Assembly (NCBI GenBank): GCA_020632925.1
Contig: JACKER010000021.1
Coordinates: forward strand, 62,001 to 126,000
Direction of reading: 5' to 3'
Source: Alphaproteobacteria bacterium
GTDB lineage: Bacteria > Myxococcota_A > UBA796 > GCA-2862545
DNA length: 64,000 nt
Shown: piece by piece, positions 23,986-30,232 of the stretch
Layout: each line of letters opens with the position of its first letter
Numbering within the stretch: the first letter of the stretch is position 1
Program-made: the position numbers and the translations under genes
Notes under the pieces: generated by a model
What the model was told of the DNA's origin: nothing
What the model saw: only the letters and a program-made list of their open reading frames with translations
Databases searched by the model: none

Positions 23986-24789
23986 ATGCCCGGACGCACG
24001 TTCGCCATCGGTGACATCCACGGCGACCTCGATCAGCTCAAGACCCTGCTCGATCGGGTCGGGCAGGTCGACAAGCACGACAAGCTCGTCTTCCTCGGCG
24101 ACTACGTCGATCGCGGGCCCAAATCCCGGCAGACGATCGACTTCATCCGATACGAGCTGCCCAAGACGGGCGCCGAGATCGTCTGTCTGCGAGGCAACCA
24201 CGAGGATGCCTGGCTGCGGGTGATCGACGAGGGCTGGGACGGCTTCGTCCTGCCGCCGGGCAACGGCTGCCTCGCCTGCCTCCGCTCGTTCACCGGGGGG
24301 ACGATCCCCGACCTCAACGATCAGCCGCGCACGGAGCTCGAGTGGGAGCAGCTCCTGACGGGCAGCTTCTTCCCGCCCGACGTGGTGGCCTGGATGCGCT
24401 CGCTGCCGCTGTGGCACGAGGACGACGACGCGATCTACGTCCACGCCGGGCTCCCCAAGGTCGGCGGCGAGTTCGTCCACCCCTCGAAGGTGGACAACCC
24501 CGCGATCATGCTGTGGACCCGGACGATGGAGTTCTTCAAGGAATACCGCGGGAAGACGGCGATCGTGGGGCACACGGTGACCAGCCTGCTGCCTCCGGAT
24601 CTCTCCTGCTTCTCCCCCGAGAACCCGGAGAACCTCTGGGCCGGCGAGCAGGTGATCGCGATCGACACGGGCTGCGGCAAGGGCGGGTTCCTGACGGCGA
24701 TCGAGCTGCCGGAGCTGTTCGTGTGGGAGTCGCGCGACCCCATGCGGCACCGCAAGAAGAAGAAGGCCCCCGTGATCTTTGCCGGCTGA
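23986..24789 (+). CDS. PPP-family metallophosphatase
   Basis: 267 residues with every signature of the Ser/Thr phosphatase/bis(5'-nucleosyl)-tetraphosphatase PPP fold: GDIHGD (residues 9-14), GDYVDRG (about 41), RGNHED (about 71), the VHAGL histidine and VGHT. A Lys-rich tail (HRKKKKAP) ends the protein. Relatives remove phosphate from phosphoserine/threonine or cleave diadenosine polyphosphates. An ATG at 23965 is also in frame, but GGAG at 23971-23974 supports 23986. The stop is overlapped 11 nt by the DNA-ligase start, so the two are one transcription and translation unit. In this kinase-rich region, phosphoprotein turnover is one plausible role; an association with DNA repair via the ligase is another. 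Confidence 0.87.
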   Translation: MPGRTFAIGDIHGDLDQLKTLLDRVGQVDKHDKLVFLGDYVDRGPKSRQTIDFIRYELPKTGAEIVCLRGNHEDAWLRVIDEGWDGFVLPPGNGCLACLRSFTGGTIPDLNDQPRTELEWEQLLTGSFFPPDVVAWMRSLPLWHEDDDAIYVHAGLPKVGGEFVHPSKVDNPAIMLWTRTMEFFKEYRGKTAIVGHTVTSLLPPDLSCFSPENPENLWAGEQVIAIDTGCGKGGFLTAIELPELFVWESRDPMRHRKKKKAPVIFAG

Positions 24790-26341
24790 CCCACTGGCGT
24801 TGGCCCGGGTCGCCCGGGTCGGCGCCGAGGTCGCGGCGACGCGGAGCCGCAAGACGAAGATCGAGGTGCTCGCGGAGCTGCTCGGTGCCACCCCGCGCGA
24901 AGAGCTCCCGGTGTTGGTGCCGTGGCTGTGCGGCGAGCTGCGCCAGGGCAAGATCGGCGTGGGCTACGCCGCGCTGTCCGAGGCGATCCGCACCGTCGCC
25001 GCACCCGCGTCGTCGTTGATGCTGGCCGAGGTCGACGCCGCCTTCGGCGCGATCGGTGGCCTCTCGGGTCCGGGATCGAGCAAGGCACGCAAGGAGGCGC
25101 TGGCGCACCTGTTCGCGCGCGCCACACGGGACGAGCAGCAGCTCCTGGCCGCGCTGATGGCCGGGGAGCTCCGCCAGGGGGCGCTGGCGGGCGTGCTCGC
25201 CGAGGCGGTCGCCGCCGCCGGCTCGGTCCCCGCCGACGCGGTGCGCCGGGCCGCCATGCTCTCGGGCGATCTCGTCCACCCCGCGCTCGCCGCGATGATG
25301 GAGGGCGCGGACGCGCTGGCGGCCTTCGACCTGACGCTGTTCCGTCCGGTGCAGCCCATGCTCGCGGACACCGCGGACGACGTGGAGCAGGCGCTCGCCT
25401 CGCTCGGCGCCGCCCGGCTCGAGACCAAGCTCGACGGCGCGCGGGTCCAGGTCCACCGCCGTGGCGAGGAGGTCCGGGTGTACACGCGGGCGCTCCTGCC
25501 CGTGACGGACGCGGTCCCCGAGGTGGTGGAGCTCGCGCGGGCGCTCCCGGTGGACGAGATCGTGCTGGACGGCGAGACGATCGCGCTCGACGCGAGCGGA
25601 CGTCCCCACCCCTTCCAGACCACGATGCGCCGCTTCGGCCGCAAGCTCGACGTGGAGGAGGTCCGCGCCGAGCTGCCGCTCTCCGTCTTCTTCTTCGACG
25701 TGCTCCAGGTCGACGGCCGCGTGCTGGTCGACGCGCCGCTGACCGAGCGCCTCGCGGAGCTCGAGCGGGTGGTGCCGGCGCACGCGCGCATCGAGGCCCG
25801 CACGACCGACGACCCCGAGGAGGCCCGCGCGTTCCTCCAGTCCGTGCTCGACCAGGGGCACGAGGGGCTGATGGCGAAGTCCCCCGCCAGCCCGTACGAG
25901 GCCGGGCACCGAGGATCGGCCTGGCTCAAGCTCAAGCCCGCGTGGACGCTCGATCTGGTGATCCTGGCGGTCGAGTGGGGCAGCGGTCGGCGACAGGGCT
26001 GGCTGTCGAACCTCCACCTCGGCGCCCGCGATCCCGGGACCGGCGGCTACGTGATGCTGGGCAAGACGTTCAAGGGCCTGACCGACGAGATGTTGGCGTG
26101 GCAGACGCGCGAGCTGCTCGCCCGCGAGGTCCGCCGCGAGGGGCACGTCGTCCACGTCCGCCCCGAGCTCGTCGCCGAGGTCGCCTTCCAGGACGTCCAG
26201 ACCTCCCCTCGCTACCCGGGCGGCATGGCGCTGCGGCTCGCGCGCGTGAAGGCCTACCGCCCGGACAAGGGGCCTGCCGACGCCGACACCGTCGACACCG
26301 TCCGCGCGATCCACGCCGGGCGCGCTCGCCGCCGCGCGTGA
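24779..26341 (+). CDS. ATP-dependent DNA ligase
   Basis: 520 residues with the three-domain layout of archaeal/bacterial ATP-dependent ligases: an N-terminal helical DNA-binding domain (1-185), an adenylation domain with the nucleophile Lys217 in ETKLDGARVQVH, GETIAL, FFFDVLQVDG, EGLMAKSP and WLKLKP motifs, and a C-terminal OB fold (GGYVMLGKTFKGL, then the RPELVAEVAFQDVQ motif). The TTG start at 24779 lies inside the upstream phosphatase gene, so translation is coupled. Many bacteria pair such ligases with a metallophosphoesterase, exonuclease and helicase for repair. Here only a PPP-type phosphatase is adjacent. The genome probably also has an NAD-dependent ligase elsewhere. Confidence 0.93.
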   Translation: MPADPLALARVARVGAEVAATRSRKTKIEVLAELLGATPREELPVLVPWLCGELRQGKIGVGYAALSEAIRTVAAPASSLMLAEVDAAFGAIGGLSGPGSSKARKEALAHLFARATRDEQQLLAALMAGELRQGALAGVLAEAVAAAGSVPADAVRRAAMLSGDLVHPALAAMMEGADALAAFDLTLFRPVQPMLADTADDVEQALASLGAARLETKLDGARVQVHRRGEEVRVYTRALLPVTDAVPEVVELARALPVDEIVLDGETIALDASGRPHPFQTTMRRFGRKLDVEEVRAELPLSVFFFDVLQVDGRVLVDAPLTERLAELERVVPAHARIEARTTDDPEEARAFLQSVLDQGHEGLMAKSPASPYEAGHRGSAWLKLKPAWTLDLVILAVEWGSGRRQGWLSNLHLGARDPGTGGYVMLGKTFKGLTDEMLAWQTRELLAREVRREGHVVHVRPELVAEVAFQDVQTSPRYPGGMALRLARVKAYRPDKGPADADTVDTVRAIHAGRARRRA

Positions 26342-26390
26342 GTGGCCGGCGTCGCGTCGACGCAGGTGGCATCCCTGGCCGACGTTCGGA

Positions 26391-26396
26391 TACCCT
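26391..26396 (+). promoter_or_regulatory. TACCCT -10-like box for zinc-ribbon mini-operon
   Basis: TACCCT (in GGATACCCT) precedes the GTG at 26424 by 27 nt, with GGAGG at 26414-26418 as ribosome-binding site. It lies in the 82-bp gap after the DNA ligase gene. Confidence 0.35.
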
Positions 26397-26423
26397 GGTC
26401 GGCGGGCGCGGCCGGAGGACAGG

Positions 26424-26648
26424 GTGAGAGCTTGTACATCGTGCGGGACCTTCGTCCGTGACGGGGCCTGCCCCCACTGCGGGCGGAAGACCGCGAACCC
26501 CGTCGTCGCCATGAGCGCCGCGGCCGTGTTGCTCGGGCTCGGCGCCCAGGCGTGCGGCAGCTTCGTCGGGCAGCCCGAGTACGGCGCGATCGTCACCGAC
26601 ATCGCCCACGAGACCTCGGACACCGGCGACACCGGGAACGCGGAGTAG
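26424..26648 (+). CDS. Zinc-ribbon/lipobox mini-protein 1
   Basis: 74 residues. It begins with a four-Cys zinc ribbon, CTSCGTFVRDGACPHC (C-x2-C-x9-C-x2-C). A hydrophobic segment of about 18 residues follows (VVAMSAAAVLLGLGAQ) ending in A-C-G-S that resembles a lipobox, then an acidic tail with EYGAIVTD and TSDTGDTG. The GTG start follows GGAGG. It is the first of three tandem paralogues sharing this unusual layout, in which the ribbon precedes the signal-like helix. The ribbon would be cytoplasmic if the helix spans the membrane. I recognise no named family. Its coding nature is supported by conservation across the three copies. Confidence 0.72.
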   Translation: MRACTSCGTFVRDGACPHCGRKTANPVVAMSAAAVLLGLGAQACGSFVGQPEYGAIVTDIAHETSDTGDTGNAE

Positions 26649-26650
26649 TC

Positions 26651-26866
26651 ATGCTCGGAACCTGCAAGTCCTGCGGCAGCTTCGTCCGTGGGGAGACGTG
26701 CCCCCACTGCGAGCGCGTCGACCTGCCGCTCCCGTCGCTCGCGGGTCCGGTGGCGCTGCTGCTCGGACTCACCATGACGGGATGCCCCGTCGGGCAGGCG
26801 GACTACGGCATCAGCACCACCGACGACCCGACGCCGACCGAGACCGGCGACACCGGCCAGGAGTGA
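26651..26866 (+). CDS. Zinc-ribbon/lipobox mini-protein 2
   Basis: 71 residues, paralogue of the gene 2 nt upstream. Ribbon CKSCGSFVRGETCPHC with the same spacing, hydrophobic stretch LAGPVALLLGLTMT, Gly-Cys lipobox-like end, then ADYGISTTDDPTPTETGDTG. The Cys pairs, Phe-Val-Arg in the ribbon, LLLGL in the helix and DYG-x-x-TTD/TGDTG in the tail are the residues held constant among the three copies, which marks them as under selection. It starts with ATG; no strong ribosome-binding site, so translation probably follows from the upstream stop. Confidence 0.72.
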   Translation: MLGTCKSCGSFVRGETCPHCERVDLPLPSLAGPVALLLGLTMTGCPVGQADYGISTTDDPTPTETGDTGQE

Positions 26867-26868
26867 TC

Positions 26869-27093
26869 GTGAAGGGAACCTGCGAGGACTGCGGCACCTT
26901 CGTCCGCGGCGAGATCTGCCCCCACTGCGGCCACCGCACGGCCGAGGGCACGCACCGGCTCGGGAAGGCAGCGCTGCTGCTCGGCCTGACGCTGGTGGCG
27001 GGCTGCCCGTCGCCGAACAACTCCACCCAGGCGGACTACGGCGCGTTCACCACGGACACCACGACCGAGACCGGCGACACCGGCCAGCAGTGA
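26869..27093 (+). CDS. Zinc-ribbon/lipobox mini-protein 3
   Basis: 74 residues from GTG 26869, 2 nt after the stop of the second copy. Ribbon CEDCGTFVRGEICPHC, helix LGKAALLLGLTLVAGC with the best lipobox of the three (V-A-G-C), then a tail with ADYGAFTTDTTTETGDTG. Its stop overlaps the start of the following AMP-ligase gene by 4 nt, so all four genes form one operon. If the lipobox is processed, the mature lipopeptide would be only about 30 residues and the ribbon would be cut off; if not, the protein is a small single-span membrane protein. Confidence 0.72.
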   Translation: MKGTCEDCGTFVRGEICPHCGHRTAEGTHRLGKAALLLGLTLVAGCPSPNNSTQADYGAFTTDTTTETGDTGQQ

Positions 27094-28481
27094 GGGAGGT
27101 GTTCGCCGACCTGGACCACGATCGGGTGGTCCTGGAGGTCGGCGGCGTCGCGCTGACGGGGCGCCAGCTCGCCTCGGCCTGCGCGGACGTCGTCGGCGTG
27201 CTGGGGAACCCGCCTCCGGGAACGCGGGTCGCCGTGTGGGCGCGCCCCTCTCCCTGGACCCCCGTGGTGCTCGCCGCCAACGCGCTCGCCGGGCTCGTGT
27301 CCGTCCCGCTGAACCCGGGGATCGGTGAGGCCGAGCTCGCCCACGTCCTGAAGGATGCGGCTCCGGCCCACACGGTCGATCCGGACCGGCTGGACCCGGC
27401 GCTCGACGGCCCCGCGCTCGCGCCGGTCTCGCTCGACGACGCAGCGCCCATGCTGGTCCTGTACACGTCCGGCACCACCGGCCCACCCAAGGGCGCGGTG
27501 CTCACGCGCGGGAACGTGGTGGCGGATCTCGACGGTCTCGCCGAGGCCTGGGCCTGGACCGCCGAGGACGTCGTCGTCCACGCGCTCCCCCTGTTCCACG
27601 TGCACGGGCTCTGCCTCGGGTGGTTCGGACCGCTCCGGCGCGGCGGCGCGCTCCGGTGGATCCCACGCTTCGAGCCGCGCGCGGTGGCGTCGGCCCTCGC
27701 CCGCGGGCGCACGATGCTCTTCGCCGTGCCCACGATGCACCACCGCCTCGCGGAGGCCGCCGAGCACGATCCCGACGTGGTCGGGGGGCTGCGGCACGCT
27801 CGGCTGCTGGTGTCCGGCTCGGCCCCCCTCCCCTTGCCCGACCACGAGCGCATGGAGGCGCTGACCGGCAGGAAGGTCGTCGAGCGCTACGGGCTGACGG
27901 AGACGCTGATCGTGTGCGCCTGCCGTCACGACGCGCCCCGCCCCGGCACCGTGGGCCCCGCCGTCCCCGGGATCGACCTGCGCCTCGTCGCGGACGACGG
28001 CACCGACGTCGAGGGCACCGATGCGATCGGGGAGGTCTGGATCCGTGGACCGACCGTCTTCCCCGGGTACCTGAACCGCCCCGACGCGACCGCGGCCGTG
28101 CTCGACGCCGACGGCTGGTTCCGCACCGGGGATCTCGCCACCTGGGCGGGTGGGGACGAGGGCGCCGTGCGCATCGTCGGACGTCGAGCGACGGACCTCA
28201 TCAAGACCGGCGGCTTCAAGGTCGGCGCCGGCGAAGTCGAGGACGGGCTGCTCTCCCACCCGGGTGTGCGCGAGGCCGCGGTGGTCGGCCTGCCGGACGA
28301 GGACCTCGGGCAGCGCATCGTCGCCTGGGTGGTCCCCCGCGAGCCCGCGCCCACCGAGGCCGAGCTGATCGAGCACGTCGCGCGGCGGCTGGCCCACCAC
28401 AAGCGCCCCCGCGAGATCCGCTACGTCGACGCCCTGCCCCGCAACGCGATGGGCAAGGTGCAGAAGCGCCGTCTCGGGTAG
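27090..28481 (+). CDS. AMP-dependent ligase, malonyl-CoA-synthetase-like
   Basis: 463 residues, an ANL-superfamily enzyme of the short MatB-like type. The motifs are LYTSGTTGPPKGAVLTRGN (about 127), the LFHVHGLCLGWFGPL stretch characteristic of malonyl-CoA synthetases, ERYGLTETLI (about 266), the FRTGDLA aspartate, GRRATDLIKTGGFKVG hinge, and the catalytic Lys in PRNAMGKVQKRRL. The length also fits MatB. It lacks a separate N-terminal extension. The GTG overlaps the stop of the third mini-protein. Malonate or methylmalonate activation is inferred from similarity of the HVHGL region. It could supply extender units to the ACP-containing operon at 17126, but that link is speculation. Confidence 0.88.
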   Translation: MREVFADLDHDRVVLEVGGVALTGRQLASACADVVGVLGNPPPGTRVAVWARPSPWTPVVLAANALAGLVSVPLNPGIGEAELAHVLKDAAPAHTVDPDRLDPALDGPALAPVSLDDAAPMLVLYTSGTTGPPKGAVLTRGNVVADLDGLAEAWAWTAEDVVVHALPLFHVHGLCLGWFGPLRRGGALRWIPRFEPRAVASALARGRTMLFAVPTMHHRLAEAAEHDPDVVGGLRHARLLVSGSAPLPLPDHERMEALTGRKVVERYGLTETLIVCACRHDAPRPGTVGPAVPGIDLRLVADDGTDVEGTDAIGEVWIRGPTVFPGYLNRPDATAAVLDADGWFRTGDLATWAGGDEGAVRIVGRRATDLIKTGGFKVGAGEVEDGLLSHPGVREAAVVGLPDEDLGQRIVAWVVPREPAPTEAELIEHVARRLAHHKRPREIRYVDALPRNAMGKVQKRRLG

Positions 28482-28832
28482 TCAGTCCTCGCGCTGCCGC
28501 CGAGCCCGTACCCCGGTGGCCGCGAGCGCGACGGCGACGGCCAGCGATGCGGGCGCGCTGCAGGCCGCACCCACGAGGATCTCGACCCCGGGCGCTCCGA
28601 TCAGGCTGATCGCGAGCAGGACGCCCATCAGCGCCACCGCGAGGTTGCCGAGCCCCACCAGCAGCTGGAACACCACGCCCAGCCCGCCGAGCCGGCCCCG
28701 CACCAGGTTCCAGGCGATGCAGGCCAGACCGGAGAGCGTCGCCACGGGAGCGGACAGCCCCCACACGAGCAGCAGGCCGATGCCGAGCAGGGCGCCCAGG
28801 CCGTCCTGGCTCGACGCGAACGGGAAGATCAC
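28482..28832 (-). CDS. Small integral membrane protein, unknown
   Basis: 116 residues with four predicted membrane helices: GLGALLGIGLLLVWGLSAPV, TLSGLACIAWNLV, FQLLVGLGNLAVALMGVLL and a final Ala-rich span. Short Arg-rich cytoplasmic ends (RGRLGG, VRARRQRED) set the orientation. No family recognised. GTG start at 28832 lies 1 nt after the stop of the upstream kinase gene on the same strand, so it is probably coexpressed. The stop directly abuts the convergent ligase gene with no spacer. Confidence 0.65.
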   Translation of the reverse strand: MIFPFASSQDGLGALLGIGLLLVWGLSAPVATLSGLACIAWNLVRGRLGGLGVVFQLLVGLGNLAVALMGVLLAISLIGAPGVEILVGAACSAPASLAVAVALAATGVRARRQRED

Positions 28833-28833
28833 G

Positions 28834-29661
28834 TCAGCCGCGCTGCTGGAGGATGAGCAGCCGCCGGATCGCGGCGCGCATCTCGGTGGCGTCCGCGTAC
28901 CGCCTGGACGGGTTGAAGGCGCAGGCCTTGCGCAGGATCGGCCGCAAGGGGTCCGGTACGATCGAGTAGGCGCCTGCCTGATCGTCGTCGTCCTCGAGCC
29001 ACGCCAGCCCGCGCGGCGCCTTGCCGGTCGAGAGCGCGAAGAGCGTGGCGCCGAGCGAGTACAGGTCGCTGCGCACGGTCACCCGCGTCGCGTCCTCGGT
29101 CTGCTCGGGCGACATGTACGCCAGCGTGCCGAGCGAGCTGCCAGGCATCGTCAGGTCGGAGTGGTCCTCGCGAAGGATGCCGAAGTCCGCGAGCTTCACG
29201 CCGCCCTGGCTGTCGACGAGCACGTTCGCCGGCTTCAGATCGCGGTGCACCCAGCCCGCGAGATGGACCTGCTGCAGGCCCGCGAGCACGCTGTCCGCGA
29301 TGTGGAGCACCCACGGGATCGGCAGCGCACCCCGCTTCTTCACGAGCTCGTGCGCGTTGCCGCGGTCCATGAGCTCCATCGCCATCCAGACGTAGCCGCC
29401 GTCCTGCCCGACCTCGAACACCCGCACGATGTTCGGGTGCTTGAGGCGGCGCATGGCCTCGCCCTCGCGCAGGAAGCGCTTCTCGACCTTGCTCCCCACC
29501 ACGCGCGGATCCAGCACCTTGAGCGCGATGGCGTCGCCGTTCGACACGTCGCGCGCGCGGTACACCGTCCCCATGGCGCCGTAGCCGATCGGGGCGTCCA
29601 CCTCGTACCGGCCCTCCCCCACGACGAACGGCTGCGCTGTCATCTCGGCAGAGAGCCCCAT
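28834..29661 (-). CDS. Cytosolic Ser/Thr protein kinase
   Basis: 275 residues comprising a complete Hanks-type kinase domain: Gly loop IGYGAMGTVYRA, ATP-binding Lys in AIALKVL, catalytic loop HRDLKPANVL, ADFGILRE (intact DFG), GTLAYMSPEQ and the DLYSLGATLFAL helix F. No membrane span or extra domain. ATG at 29661 was taken; the next ATG at 29643 is possible, and neither has a clear Shine-Dalgarno. It shares a transcript with the small membrane protein downstream, which could be its membrane anchor or target. Of the four kinases in the window this has the most canonical active site. Confidence 0.92.
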   Translation of the reverse strand: MGLSAEMTAQPFVVGEGRYEVDAPIGYGAMGTVYRARDVSNGDAIALKVLDPRVVGSKVEKRFLREGEAMRRLKHPNIVRVFEVGQDGGYVWMAMELMDRGNAHELVKKRGALPIPWVLHIADSVLAGLQQVHLAGWVHRDLKPANVLVDSQGGVKLADFGILREDHSDLTMPGSSLGTLAYMSPEQTEDATRVTVRSDLYSLGATLFALSTGKAPRGLAWLEDDDDQAGAYSIVPDPLRPILRKACAFNPSRRYADATEMRAAIRRLLILQQRG

Positions 29662-29726
29662 GCGTACCAGGTTACGGGGCGTACCGCACCGTGCAGTTAC
29701 TGGGCGGTTTCACCTGGGATGATCGT

Positions 29727-30221
29727 ATGCGGACCGTGATCTTCGCCCACGGCCTCGAAGGGCGCCCGGACGGGAAGAAGCCCACCGCGCTGAAGGCTGC
29801 GGGCCTCGACGTGATCGCCCCGGACGGCCGCGGGAAGGTGCTCGCGGAGCGGATCGCGGACCTCGAGGCCGTGCTGGCCGACCGCACCGACGTCGTGCTG
29901 GTGGGGAGCAGCTATGGCGGCGCGGCGGCCGCGATCCTCGCGATGCGACACCCCGGGCGGCTCGCCGAGGTCGTGCTCCTCGCGCCCGCGATCGTGTTCC
30001 GCGATCCCCCGCTCGACCGGCCCGAGGCGGTGGTGATCCCGGCCGCGGTGCCAGGCACCGTGATCCACGCCACCGGCGACGACGTGATCCCGGTCCAGGC
30101 CAGCCGCGACCTGGTCCTCCGCTCGCCGCACCTGGCGCTGATCGAGGTGGACGACGAGCACGCGCTGCGCGGCTCGATCCCGCTCATCGTCGACACGGTG
30201 CTCGCGGCCGCCCGTCGCTGA
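29727..30221 (+). CDS. Small alpha/beta hydrolase
   Basis: 164 residues. The nucleophile elbow GSSYGG (about residue 60), a final-third Asp in ATGDDVIP and a His in DDEHAL form the catalytic triad of a compact alpha/beta hydrolase of YqiA/RBBP9-like size. The N-terminal FAHGLEGRPDGKK gives the oxyanion loop. The protein has almost no lid domain, which fits an esterase or thioesterase acting on a small or exposed substrate. A GTG at 29691 is an alternative start; 29727 places the first strand at the usual distance. It lies 11 bp before the helicase gene on the same strand. Confidence 0.82.
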   Translation: MRTVIFAHGLEGRPDGKKPTALKAAGLDVIAPDGRGKVLAERIADLEAVLADRTDVVLVGSSYGGAAAAILAMRHPGRLAEVVLLAPAIVFRDPPLDRPEAVVIPAAVPGTVIHATGDDVIPVQASRDLVLRSPHLALIEVDDEHALRGSIPLIVDTVLAAARR

Positions 30222-30232
30222 TATGACGGCGC

